DNA from: Chrysoporthe austroafricana
Lineage: Eukaryota; Ascomycota; Sordariomycetes; Diaporthales; Cryphonectriaceae
Length of the DNA stretch: 64,000 nt
Assembly (NCBI GenBank): GCA_001051155.2
Contig: JYIP02000012.1
Location: 372,001 to 436,000, forward strand
Direction: 5' to 3'
Shown: positions 44,695 through 56,183 of the stretch, in pieces
How the letters are laid out: every line of letters starts with the position of its first letter
How positions within the stretch are numbered: position 1 is the stretch's first letter
Program-made: the position numbers and the translations under genes
The notes under the pieces: generated by a model
The model's input: only the letters and a program-made list of their open reading frames with translations
What the model was told of the DNA's origin: nothing
Database searches by the model: none

Positions 44695-47600
44695 AGGCGA
44701 TCTCTTGGATAGAGACAGTATAGTGTTGTCTGGCAGGCTAGGACTCCACCGTGCTAGGGCTGTTGTCTCATTACGGCTGTTTTCTTTTTCTTTTTTTTTT
44801 CTGTGTTTCTGTTTTCCTTTTTTCCCCTTTTCTTAGACAGCAGCACTGGTGACCTGATCGGACCAGAGGAGTAACGGCGCAGAGAAAAACTGAAGGCCCG
44901 AGTTGGCCTCTCAGGATTTGCTAGATTATCCAGGATTGCTCTCGTTCATATTACCCCAGAAGCAACTCGATTTACCAGACCTCTGCTGCGTTCCTCTCCT
45001 GCTTTTGCTAGGCGATACCCATAGTGCTATAGGTAGAAGCATGGCGCAAAGCGTGTTACATTGGGACTGCAAAAACCCTGAATCAATTTTGTGAACCGTC
45101 ATTCCTTGACTTTTGGCCACTGCGGGACTCCACCCCCCGTGGGTGGAGCCTATCGCCTGATTGGAGAGGCGTCAACAGACCTTCAGGCCTTCACAATTTC
45201 ACCACCTACCTTTCTTAGGAAAGAGATGGACGGGACGCGTTTCACTCCAGGTTTTGCGAACTCGATGCCCAAAAAAATCTGCTCCTCGCTCGCGCTCGCG
45301 CTCGTCCTCGTACCCAGTGAAATCGTAAACGAACAATGTGACCCTCTCCGCATCTACTCGGAACCTCGCCACCGGGCTCATGCCCGATCAGCTACCTGTT
45401 TGGGACGGCGCAACCAGAGGCCGGCATGCAGAGGATCTGTAGGGTGACCAGCCCCCTTTTCACGTTTCATTCTGCCTTTGGAATGGCCCGTCGCCAGCTC
45501 TTCCCTCACCCCCCCCTGGCGCGATCCCTATCTGCTGCACACACGGACCGCCTTCAGGTCCCGCATGGATCCCCGCCCCCGGCGCCTTCATGCACGCGCA
45601 GACTGCTCTCTGTGCCGGAGATTGTAGAATCTGCTAACGCGATGGTGACACTCGCTATCTCGATGATTCGCATTTCGTATGCCGAAAGCGTGAGGAGCCG
45701 TTGAGCCGCACACCACGTGCAGCGGTGCGGTGTGCCGCTTCCTGACTAGGGGGGAAAGCAAGCTCCAACAGGCGACATACTATTACTCCAATTCCCACAA
45801 TACAAGATTCCTAAAAGGCAATTATTCCTGTCCAATCGTTTTCTGCGAAGAGGATGGATACCTCTAAGGCCTCAGGGTCCACACCAGGCGAGCACTTGCT
45901 CCAAAGGGACCGTATCTTCTAAAAGAACAGAGCAGCCTAGTGATTAAGGTTGCGACCTTATCTTTATATCTGGTTTGCCCCCTCCTTCCTCTGACGTCGA
46001 CTAGTCGTCCTCCAGGCTAAGGACCTGAGCTGGCGAGTCCGTCCTAGGTAACCCCGTCTCGTACTGCCGCCTCGCACTTGTATATCCGAGATGGTGATCA
46101 ATCGGGCACTCTGGTGGGACGGACAACGTTTCAGTCCAGCTTGTCGACCTGCCACAGGGTCTCCGAGTTTCTCAAACAGACGCACCGGGTCGGACGAGGA
46201 AATAGCTTCACGGCGCATGTCCCAGGAAGCGTGGCAGTGCCGAAGTGGATCAGAGCCAAGCAAGTCATGGTGTGTGTAATGCAGAGTACCAGCAATCTCG
46301 AGGATTCATAAATCGAGGCGCTTACGGCGCAACACATCCAGGGTGGCGATCCTATCACGCCTGGAGCATTTGGATGCCAGTAATTACCAGACCGAGCACA
46401 CATTAGGCGAAGCTGGCCCGCGGTGATGCAGGAGGGCGGCTACGGGCGCATCACCCGCTGTGGCGGTCCAGCCCGACGTTACAAAATGACAACAGATATA
46501 GAGCCAACTTCATGAAGCGAACGCTTGAATTTGTCCTGCAGATGTCAGCAGGAAGTCTCAGGTCGCGAGTTGACGTCGGAAGTCAAGTCTGCGAGGCGAG
46601 TGCTGTGGTTGAACAGCAGCTATGAGACAGATCTCCCAAGGTTACTAAAGAACCTCTTGCGCGAGAACTGCTCAGGTCTGTTCATCACGAGGTATAGACC
46701 CGTGTAGGAGAGCTTGCTGGTACGAAGGAGATAGTATCCGTAACCTTGAAGGAGCATGTGAAGACCTGATCCATAGCCGAGTAGAAACCGAGGATATTCT
46801 AGTTGAACAGCTGTACGTCGATAATCAAGCTCGCATTGTTCGCTAGTCCAGCGTATCCGTATTCGAGGGCGTTCACGTAAAATGCAGTAGGTGTGTCGAC
46901 ATAGAAGATGTCTTGCCTGCGTCGCATGCAGAACCTGCCACGCAGACTGTCCTAGGCCGCGATTGGCAGGTTAGGCTCACGATCGGAGCCCGCGGCTAAT
47001 ACAAAGCAGAACGGGTGGCAATCGGCTTGCCGTGGAAGGCAGTCTGCCGCTGGCCAGAGATAGTCTTGATGGCCTCCGGCTGAAGAATGAGGGCCACATC
47101 AGATAAGGCGAGTGGGAGGATGATCACGAGAATGATTAAAAGCTATAAGCCGAGGAAACTATCACATGAGAGGAATTTGGTCCGCATTGCAGAACCGATG
47201 CTATTCCAGGTCTGGGCTCGGGTAGTCCACAAGTACTTTCCCGGAATTCACAACCTGTCAATTCTCTTCAACCACCAACGAACTCTTCTTTGCAGGGAAA
47301 CACCAAAACTCGGAGACATTTCCATTCCACTCCTCTTAACATTCGGAGACCGCGTATACTTTGTGCTCTCAAATATTCTTGTCCCCCAAATCATGCTACC
47401 TTTCTGAGCTCATCCTCTGTTTGGCTCCTCGAGACCTTATGCTCTTTGCATACAATTGTTCATAAAATCAATTGCCATATAATTAGTGTCTCCAAACAAG
47501 TGAACAGGGATCTTTAGATTGCATAGGACCTATAGACATCGCCAAGGCTAGGACTACGAATTATCGGCAAAAGTACGACGATGCTACCAGTACGACCGGG

Positions 47601-49200
47601 AGCTCTCAGAAAGTTTGTTGATCGTTTAAAATTCGCCATTCGGGGGGAGGCCATTTTTTTCCTTCACTATTGCGGTGTATGCTTAGAATGCGGTCCGTGT
47701 GTTGTGGTCTCCTCTTGACTCAAAACAGTACAGCAATTGACCAATACGAACACTGCATTTAATAATTACGACACGTGTACTATGTACGAGTCAGAACTCT
47801 CTCACTAATACCCGATCCGCAAATTTTAGCGTCGTCATGATAATAAGAATCCCTAGCTAATAGCTACAGACTCCCGCAAGTATGTAAAGGAAACTCACTA
47901 GGACCTATCAGACTGAAGCATACAAAATGGAACAATTTCGATAATTCCGACCGAGAGGCTGCGGAGTTCGCCGACTTGGGAAAGGCCGTGAGCTCGTGCT
48001 CGTCACATGCACTCTGCTTGGACCACATACCCTTGTCTCACGGCATCGCAGCCGTCTCGGCGGACTCAAAGTTTAATTAACCGCTACTGGCTAGTCAGCT
48101 CTTCCACGTCGTAGCATTCGCACTTTCAAGAGTATCGTCTCTTGCTACAGCCGCTCACAGCTGTGTGCTCATCACCTGGCCGGTGCGCCTGGTCGTCCCG
48201 ACCCTGCAGCTCGACCAGCAATCCAAGATGAAGCAATTTGCTTAATCACCAGCGGGGCAGCTGAGTTGGCCTGGCCGGCGCGTGCCGAGCCTAGGGAGGC
48301 TGGCTGAAGGGCCGCAATACTGGCCCCCAAGCGTCAGCTTAGGCACGGAGTGGTGAGCCTCCGGTATGCGCCCTCGTAAGATCTTGGTATGAGATCGTTT
48401 TGCATCTCGAAGGGCTCTTGGAAAACCGGCCGCACTAGTGACGCCGCCGTTAGCATTGGCCATGGCTTAGATGTAAATAAATCGGCATTTTGCTCTTGAG
48501 ATGCGCAGCGCCGGTGGCGGTGTCGTTGATTTAGGCCTACAACATACATGACTACTTATGCCAAAAATTGCGCGCTAGTGTTGAAGGTTGATGTGAAAAC
48601 GAAATTGATCTGTATACACAGGCTCTTTGTTAATACGTTCCTGCAGGTTAAGGCCACTGGCAAGCAGGTTCACAGTGGCTGGATGTGTAATCGGATTGCC
48701 TATCACGTCGCTGAAGAGAGGCCTGATATCAAACCGACGAGTAGTAATGCAAACCCTACATGTGTAAGCAGCCAGCCGTTTCAAGCTTAAGGCTAACCTT
48801 TGATAGTGTGCGGGGGCGTCGTGAAGCCATATTTCAGACCGCATGATTCCAAGCCCTCTCGAAAACGAAGCCTCGTACCCAATCCTGTGATGGACTAATC
48901 CGTTTCAGACAACCGGCCATCAGGGCCAAAGTTTTCCACCTCGTCCATAGCCCGGCCTGCTTTCGAGTGGAGAGCCAGCACGATAAGATGCAAGATTGCC
49001 ACCTATTAGGCGCAGTACAAATAGAACCTGTCTTTCGCATTTCCCTCCTATGGTCTCAAATAATCAGAACAGTATCAGACTTAGAAACAGCACTGCTGTT
49101 TTGAGAGCACAGATCGCGTCCTTGTAACTAATTCTAATAACCCATTTCCATACCACCTCGACTCACTAAGCTTCGTTCTTATATTTACCTCATAATCACC
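44695..49200. other. Gene-poor stretch with decayed sequence
   Basis: About 4.5 kb with no intact gene. A T-rich run lies at 44783-44834, probably 3' flank. From about 46400 to 49150 the DNA is more AT-rich and stop-dense. One decayed coding segment at 46510-47130 is listed separately. I see nothing nameable at 47400-49200. Confidence 0.5.
46510..47130 (-). pseudogene. Decayed coding remnant, family unknown
   Basis: On the minus strand, several stretches read like real protein with sensible third positions but are broken by stops and frame changes. The clearest runs from about 46910 to 46740 and includes DIFYVDTPTAFYVNALEYGY, with TAG codons where CAG (Gln) would fit at both ends. A second frame at about 46750-46620 gives GYGYYLLRTSKLSYTGLYLV and then FSRKRFFSNLGRS. 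An upstream part at about 47130-46995 gives ALSDVALILQPEAIKTISG. I cannot name the family. CAG-to-TAG changes fit RIP-like decay. It may be chance structure in an AT-rich region, so confidence is low. Confidence 0.3.
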
Positions 49201-49957
49201 ATGCTTTCGCTCAAGACAACTCTTCTCCTGTGTGCGGCTTCCCTCGCCCCGACCGGTTCGGCGCTGGGAATTAATTGCCGTGGCTCTGGCCTCTGTCCTT
49301 TTGCTACTATTGAGAGTACGTCTCCCAGAACCAGACACTTATTTTATATAGCCGCTTCTAGAAGTAGCAGTACGGAGTTCTAACGGGCGAGCAGATAATA
49401 GCGGGACCAACATCCTCCAGGCAAGACCGTCCACTTCTCCTTGCTCCTCTGTGCCGCTCTGCTGACGCCCGGGACCACAGCTCTGGCACGATGTCCTGAA
49501 CGCAACCACTATCGATGAGAACACAACGTACTCGAACGGCGACCACGTCGTCTGTATCGGCACCTCGGCCTCGATCGACGTGGGCGCCGACGTCGGCGGC
49601 GACTTCGGCGGTATGTCCGGGTCCCTCAGCCTGTCGTCCAATGTCCACATTGGGACCGGCGGCGTCTGCCTATTCCCGCAGAACATGGCCGACGGGGCGA
49701 CCCTCTCGCTGGCCTCGATCCGCAGCCTGGTGGACGCGCTTGGCGAGCACGGCTGCTCGACCTGCGGTTCCGTCCCTATCCACTTCGTGGACCAGGGCAG
49801 CAACTCGCCGAACGACGGGATTCTCACGTCCAACTATGTTGGCAACCCCTTCTGTATGTTTATAAGACCGTATCGCCCTTTCAGCTCCGAGGCAGTGACT
49901 GACCCGCCCGCGACATTAGGTGACAACAACTGCATTGAGTCTGTTGGGAGCAACTAA
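49201..49957 (+). CDS. KP4-like secreted killer-toxin-family protein
   Basis: Small secreted protein of the KP4 killer-toxin-like family, found in many ascomycetes in roles from antagonism to host interaction. The signal peptide ends near TGSALG, and the mature protein begins with the family signature INCRGSGLCP. Later cysteines in HVVCIG, GGVCLFP, HGCSTCGS, PFC and DNNC fit the disulfide pattern. Exon 1 (49201-49315), the main exon (49481-49853) and the last exon (49920-49957) are clear, and the final junction is sound. The first junction is not. Exon 1 ends in phase 1, yet the only usable acceptor (ending 49480) needs phase 0. An 8-nt micro-exon at 49362-49369 would repair the frame; otherwise the gene is broken. 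No restored protein is given here. Activity cannot be judged from sequence. Confidence 0.7.
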
Positions 49958-50564
49958 ATTAGGGGATTTGTGATACTAATGAAAAGAAGGACAGAGTTAT
50001 AGTGTGAGATGGAGTGACAACCATAATCGTAGTAGCTACTGGGGAAAGTTTGTATACTAGTCGCACTAGGATATTGGTTTCCTGAATACCAAGTAAAGTC
50101 TCCGAGCTGGTCTCGGCTTCAACTTTCCTCCCAAGCATAATAATTACGAGGTTATTTGGTGATTATTCTAAAAGAACTGTCAAAATACGGAGATTCTCTG
50201 ACTCCTTCTTCTCCCCATACGTTTTCTAGCTGCTTAGCCTAGGTTCTGAACCCAGATTGTTGCCACTGCCTTACTCCCCATACTAAGCGAGCCAGAGGTC
50301 ACCGCTGTCTAGCGAGGATTAGGGACATTATGGATTCATGCTTCCAAATATATGCATTCTCAACCCAGCGTTCTTATGTACAATACGCAATACCAGTGCG
50401 CCAAGCTCAGGTTCTCCATGCCTTGTTCCCGATTAAGCATCAGAATGAAAATCACGTCTCCAGCATATGTTCACCTCTCATATCAGGAGCTCGCTAGTGT
50501 GAGCCCACTAGGAGCCCCCTTGTGTCATCCCTCCCTATAGAAATTGTGGCCCACCGTCCGCAGC
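49958..50564. other. Convergent intergenic region
   Basis: 3' flanks of the KP4-like (+) and HsbA-like (-) genes. No ORF is supported. Confidence 0.5.
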
Positions 50565-51278
50565 TCACAGCATCATGAACCCAGCGGCAACCACAACGAT
50601 AATGCTGAAGGCACTGACGACGTTGCTCGAAGCGGCAGACGTGGCACTGGTTGTAGTGCTGGCCGAGCTCGAGCTCGCCGTGCCGTTGCTGAAAGCTATC
50701 CCGGCCTGCGCGGCCGACCCCCCGGCGGCGTTAGTGCAGTTCCCGGTAGCGAACTGGCCCGAGAGGCTGTTCAGCTGCCCGGTGAACTGCCCGGTGAGCT
50801 GGGTGGCGACCGCCTGCAGGTTGGACGGGACCTTCTGGACGGTGGCCGTGATGAGGCCGTTCGCGGCGCTGCCGAGGTCGGTCGTCTCCTGCTGCACGAT
50901 GTCGCAGAGGCTGGCCTGCTCGATCTGCGGCTTCTTGGCGACGAGGTCCGTGACGAGGCTCATCGCGGTGGTCTGGACGGGCGACAGGGCGCTCTGCAGG
51001 GTGATGGCGTCCTGCGCGGAGATGGCCGACGTCCCCTGGATCTGCGTTGTGCCCTGGGTCAGGACCGTCTTGAGGTTGGCGGCGTCGGTGGCCAGCTGGG
51101 TGAAGTCCTGCCCGTTGAAGGCCTTGACAGTTGTGTCAAGGGTCGAGAGGGCATTCGAGGCTTGTGTGATGACGCTCTGGATCGTGGCAACGTCTCGTTT
51201 GTCCGGGAGAGGGTCCCATTGCTCCGCAAGGGTGGAAGCCACCAGGGCCAGGGTAGTGAGCGATGCCACGACCTTCAT
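50565..51278 (-). CDS. HsbA / cell-wall galactomannoprotein family, GPI-anchored
   Basis: A secreted surface protein of 237 aa in one exon. Residues 1-18 (MKVVASLTTLALVASTLA) form a signal peptide. Residues ~28-180 are a helical HsbA domain (hydrophobic surface binding protein A, cell wall galactomannoprotein 1), with typical QSVITQASNALSTLDTTVKAF and a repeated Ala/Leu/Gln heptad character. Two cysteines (SLCDIV and GNCTNA) are placed as in the family. A Ser/Thr-rich linker precedes a terminal hydrophobic stretch (VSAFSIIVVVAAGFMML) that looks like a GPI-anchor signal. Known members bind hydrophobic surfaces or contribute to the wall. It converges on the KP4-like gene, so two secreted-protein genes sit together. 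Confidence 0.85.
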   Translation of the reverse strand: MKVVASLTTLALVASTLAEQWDPLPDKRDVATIQSVITQASNALSTLDTTVKAFNGQDFTQLATDAANLKTVLTQGTTQIQGTSAISAQDAITLQSALSPVQTTAMSLVTDLVAKKPQIEQASLCDIVQQETTDLGSAANGLITATVQKVPSNLQAVATQLTGQFTGQLNSLSGQFATGNCTNAAGGSAAQAGIAFSNGTASSSSASTTTSATSAASSNVVSAFSIIVVVAAGFMML

Positions 51279-52926
51279 GATGCTGGGTGAGTCTTTTGAT
51301 CGATGCTGACTATGATCGGAATTATTAACGATTAATTATCGAGCGCAGCTCGTTCAAGACGACTGTCCAGGCCGCAAATATCAGGGGGTTTAAGAGATTC
51401 TCGCAAGATGATGGCATAGGAGGGGAGGGGAAAAGGTAAAAGGGCCCTAGCTAGCCCTATATGTAGATTTCTCCCACGATCGAAGATCTACCCGACGCAT
51501 GGACTGGACTCCGGTAGAATCATTCTATGCTCGAAGTCTGGCACCGTATCGGGAAACCGAGTCACGCAGAGGCCATAATAGAGTTTCATGATGCTCGTGC
51601 CCAGATGTCTCCCAAGCGCGTCCAATCGCGGTGTTGTCTCGTTTTGGACGTATTTCAGATGAAGCAAGAATCAGCCTCGCGAAGGGGGCGCGCCAAGTTT
51701 TGGGGTTTCGTGCCCATCCGCAGCCGCGGCCGGGCCGTGCCCGCAGTGGACAGGCGGCACCTGCGACCGCAGCTCGCATCGGTCGCCGTGAGCTGATCGT
51801 CCGATGTGATAATACTATAGGCCATACTGCTCGCGCCCGGCCCTCAGACCACCGGGCGCCCGAGGGGCGAGGGGGGAGGTGACAAGCAATCTCTCCGCCA
51901 CCGTCTCTCGCATCGGCTTCTCGAGAAGGAACCTCGGCGTTTCACCTGCGACCTGACGTGTTTGACAGCTGACGCCGTCGCCCGGCGGGCCGCAAAAAGC
52001 GCTGCAGACGTAGAGAGTGCGTGCATGCGAGGCTCCTCCTGCGCCAGAACATACCGTTTCTGGTGCCAAGGTAACTATATTGGCGGCTGTCATCGCAGGG
52101 CTGTCGAGTCGAGCTGGCATCTGACATCCCACCCACGTTCATGCGCGGGCGTGCCATCTTGCTAAGTATCGCCAGACGCTACCCACAGACCGGTCAGGGC
52201 ATCGACGGCAGAGACTTCCAAAGACAGTTTCGGTTCAGGACTACGTCAGCCCCCACGACCTACTTAGGTATTCTTTGCGCCTGCCTACGCGGCTCGGCCA
52301 TACTGTAGTCACGGGATGCGGATAGGCCGAGACTATAGTTACCATGCAAGGCTGACTTATACTAGTTGTTTATCCCACGGCTGGCCACCCTCTGCTGCTC
52401 GGGTCCCAGACGCAACATGCTGGAGGGAGGCTGCAGGAGAGATCAGGGTGGTAGCAGGTCTGGGATACTGTACTCACTGTCATGATTGAGGACTGTATGG
52501 AGGAAGAAGTGAGACACCTGGTTCTCTTAACATCCCGCCCCCCTTTTTTTTTCCTTTCTCTTTCTCTTCTCCTTTTCTCCTTTACTCTTCTTCTCTTGCC
52601 TTTTGTCTCCATTCTCTTCCTCAACAGTCCAGTGGCTTCGCAAACCCTCCTTCGGATAGAGGTTACTCAGCAATTCTAGCCTGTACCCGTACAGCTATAG
52701 TACTACGGTGAGGTACTTCCCCCAGGTGCCCCACCATGGCCCCCTCTGCCCCGCTATGTACTATGTACTGTGCCCCACCACTGCCCACTAGTGCGGGCCG
52801 AACTCGGGCGGCCCGCGCACAGCGCAACTTGCTCAATTGACGGCGCAGCCCCGCGCTCCGAAACTTTTTGTTCCTTTTTGTGACTCTACGGGCATTGCGT
52901 GTGTACGTCCTGCGAATACCACCACC
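51279..52926. other. Intergenic promoter region, HsbA-like / ADE12
   Basis: Divergent spacer of 1.6 kb. It contains a C/T-rich run at 52535-52622 upstream of ADE12. No credible ORF or RNA seen. Confidence 0.5.
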
Positions 52927-54440
52927 ATGACGACAATAATCCTCGGGTCGCAGTGGGGCGACGAAGGCAAAGGCAAGCTCACCGACATCCTCTGCTCTCA
53001 GGCGCAGATTTGTGCCCGCGCTGCTGTAAGTCGAGCCACCACCACCCGTCTGCGCGCAGCCGTCCGCGGGTGGGATGATGCTGCGGCCGGATGCTGCGGC
53101 GTCATCCCACCCTCCTCGACTGCGCCGCCTCTGCGGCCCTGATGCGTCGCGTCGTCGCTGCTCCGCCCTCCTACTCCCCTCCTGACCCGATCTTCGTTCC
53201 AGGGCGGTCACAACGCCGGCCACTCCATCAAGGCCAAGTAAGCTGCCCCCTCCTGCTCCCGCCTCGAGACGTATCCCCGTGCTGAAGAGAAAAACCGCGC
53301 AGTGGCGTCTCGTACGACTTCCACCTCCTCCCGTCCGGTCTCGTGGCCCCTGGCTGCATAAACCTGATCGGCTCGGGTGTTGTCTTCCACGTGCCGTCCT
53401 TCTTCAAGGAGCTCGCCGACGTCGAGGCCAAGGGCATCAAGGACGCCAGCGAGCGCATCTTCGTCTCCGACCGGTGTCACATCAACTTTGACCTACACGC
53501 CGCCGTCGACGGCCTCGAGGAGATCGAGCTCGGCAAGAACGCCGTCGGCACCACCAAGAGGGGGATCGGCCCATGTTACAGCACCAAGGCCGCCCGCAGC
53601 GGCATCCGCCTCGCCGAGCTCTTCGATGAGGCCACCTTCGAGCGCAAGCTGCGCCAGCTGGCCGCCGGCTACAAGAAGCGCTACGGCGACCTCCTCAAGT
53701 ACGACGTCGAGGATGAGATCAGCCGCTTCAAGGAGTACCGCCCTAAGCTCGCCGGCCACATCGTCGACGCTGTGGCCTTCATGAAGGACGCGCAGGAGAA
53801 GAACGCCAAGATCCTCGTCGAGGGCAGCCAGGCTCTGCTGCTGGACCTCGACTACGGCACCTACCCCTACGTGACCAGCTCCAGCACCTGCCTGGGCGGC
53901 ATCGTGTCTGGCCTCGCGCTCAAGCGGAGGAACCTGAAGGAGGTCATTGGCGTCGCCAAGGCCTACACCACCCGGGTCGGGTCTGGACCCTTCCCGACCG
54001 AGGACACCGGCGACGTCGGTTCGAGGCTGCAGCAGCTCGGCGGCGAGGTCGGCGTGTCCACGGGTCGCAAGCGGAGGTGCGGATGGCTGGACCTCGTTGT
54101 GCTGCAGTACTCCTGCGCGGTGAACGACTACGACTCCATCAACCTGAGCAAGCTCGACGTTCTCGACACATTCGACAGCATCAAGATCGCCACTGCGTAC
54201 AAGGACCCGCAGACCGGGGAGGAGCTGCCCGCCTTCCCGGCCGACCCCTCGCTCCTCGAGCGCGTGGAGGTCGTGTACCATGAGATGCCCGGCTGGAAGA
54301 CCAGCACTTCCAGGACCCGGCAGTGGTCGGACCTCCCCAAGGAGGCGCGCGATTATGTCGAGTACATCGAGAAGTTCATCAGCTGCAAGATCAAGTGGAT
54401 CGGTACCGGTCCCGACCGCGAGGACATGATCACCCGATAG
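52927..54440 (+). CDS. ADE12: Adenylosuccinate synthetase
   Basis: Joins IMP and aspartate with GTP to give adenylosuccinate, the first committed step to AMP; cytosolic. Exons 52927-53025, 53203-53237 (only 35 nt) and 53303-54440 give 423 aa, the normal size. The N-terminal GTP/Mg loop is [12 protein letters not shown] with the catalytic Asp. Exon 2 encodes [11 protein letters not shown] with the catalytic His. Exon 3 starts with [13 protein letters not shown]. Further family blocks are [38 protein letters not shown] and, towards the end, [14 protein letters not shown] and [14 protein letters not shown]. Each exon junction restores a conserved block, so the model is firm. On the plus strand it is followed by a broken dehydrogenase relic. 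Confidence 0.95.
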
Positions 54441-54734
54441 AAGCCCTATCTCTCTACCCCTTCGGTTCGGTTTAGACGCAGGTAAGGGTGTGGTCTGGTC
54501 TACATGGTCATAGATCTTCGCGGAATCTGTAGAGGTTTTACTTGAGAATGCAAACCAAAAATTACGTCTTGTAGTCGGGAAAGTGCCATGCAGAAGTAGG
54601 GGCTGTTCAGACTCGATCGACTGCTGTTGGAAGCTGATATATGGCCCAAGGCCTAGCCCACGATCGGGCAGAACTGACTTATATCGATCGATTACAAGTC
54701 TCACCTTGGATCGATCTGACACAGACAAGCATCC

Positions 54735-55240
54735 TAAGACCGCCAAGGTGCGGACCTCGGGACTCGCAATCCTCATCGGCGGCGGCCCGATCTCCAGCGC
54801 TGGCATTGCCCGTTTGCTTGCCGATGCGTCTCAAGGCAACCTCGCGGTGGCCCTCCTGGCGCGCAACCTAGACGACCTCCTAGGCTGTGCGGATGCTCTC
54901 CGCACTGCCTCCCAACGGCGGCATGTTGCACGCCTTCCCAACGGATACGCAGCCGGACGACCTGCGCAGGGCCTCCGGAGCCACCGCCCCGCACTCGGAC
55001 CCTCCCCGGGCCTCTGGCTCAAGCTTCGCCGTCGACCACGTTGAGGCACAGCTGCCGGGCCGCCCTTCCTGAAAACTGCCGTGATCACGGACGAGGAGGG
55101 GGAGGCCACCCTGACGGAGAGGAAGATGAGCGCCGCCGGGGTCGGGAGGGCCGACCTCTAGCTAAACGCACAGGAGCCAAGCCTGTGGGTGCACGAGCTG
55201 GGCCTGAGACGGCGAAGGGGGAGTTCTCTAGGCTGGCGGG
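54735..55240 (+). pseudogene. Broken short-chain dehydrogenase/reductase
   Basis: Remnant of an SDR, with coding-like pieces in the right order but in different frames. It opens with the Rossmann motif in ILIGGGPISSAGIARLLA (about 54768-54821) followed by NLAVALLARNLDDL. A frame change near 54900-54920 leads to GGMLHAFPTDTQPDDLRRA (about 54918-54974). After a missing middle, where the Tyr-x-x-x-Lys active site should be, the end QEPSLWVHELGL (about 55170-55207) appears in another frame, preceded by TAG at 55159-55161. With the catalytic core absent it cannot be an active enzyme. It sits between intact ADE12 and THEM6-like genes. Confidence 0.6.
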
Positions 55241-56183
55241 GTAGGAATGTCATTCCATGCAGCTCATGAGCTCACGGACCTCCAGATTGGATGGTGAGGC
55301 TTCCACGCGCCGAGATTGATAGATTTCACGGTTAGGGAATCGTCTGACGGTGCGAGACTCAATCAGAGCCGCTGTAGAGTCTCGCTTTTATTATGTGTCT
55401 TTCGAGGCGCCATAATCCTCTTCCGTGTCGTCTGGTCAAGAATTCTAGGAATAATGTACAAGAAAGGGAATTGATTCCTCATATTATTCCCTGTGGCATA
55501 TAAGACTATAGCAGGAAGTGGGGACTATAAACATAAACTTGGAGTGCGTATCTAGCCAAGAGACTATTCCGACAGCTGGCCAGTACATAGTATCGAGCAA
55601 ATCAGGCATGGCATCGAAAAGCAGCGGATCTACACACGTTGAGAGCCAGGTACGGACGTACATGTAAGAGAGAATTCAGAGCCATTATGTTGACTAAACA
55701 GCCCCCAGACCAGGGCTGCTGTGCCGAGGTCGGTCGGCTTCGGAGCAACAATCGGCCAGGATTTCTCTCGCGTTGCCTTTCAACTACATAGCAAGGGCTG
55801 ACGTTATATACACCGGACAAGACGCAAAGCTACGTGCTCGCAAGGGAGACTTGGCCTCACGACTCAATAACGACGCCTGCCAGTCCGAATCGGAAGAGGT
55901 GGCTGCATGCGCATACCCGTATCGCATGCCCTACCCTCCCTCGTCCTCTTCGGCCTCCCTCCTCGCCAGGTGCGGCACGACACTCACCTGCGTCCTGCGC
56001 GCCGTGCCCCTCTGGGCTGTCGTCGTCGTCGTGCTGCTCCTGGGCGCCCTGCGGCGGCGCCTCGCGCTTCTCCTCAGCCCCGGCGGCGCCTCCCAGCGCA
56101 CGCAGAAGCCGGCGGCGAGGGCTGCGTGATCGATCGCGGGTGACGAGGAAAGGGAGTGCGACGACTGGATCAGACGGGCGAGG
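55241..56183. other. Intergenic region
   Basis: Promoter of the THEM6-like gene plus pseudogene flank. AT-rich at 55380-55560. No supported ORF. Confidence 0.5.

Noticed and set aside
45931..46020. tRNA A-box-like sequence (AGCCTAGTGATTAAGG)
   Set aside because: No B box at a suitable distance and no stem pairing; the nearest GATCAA-type motif is about 150 bp away and imperfect.
53493..54806. 437-codon minus-strand frame opposite ADE12
   Set aside because: Antisense shadow of the strongly GC3-biased ADE12 exon.
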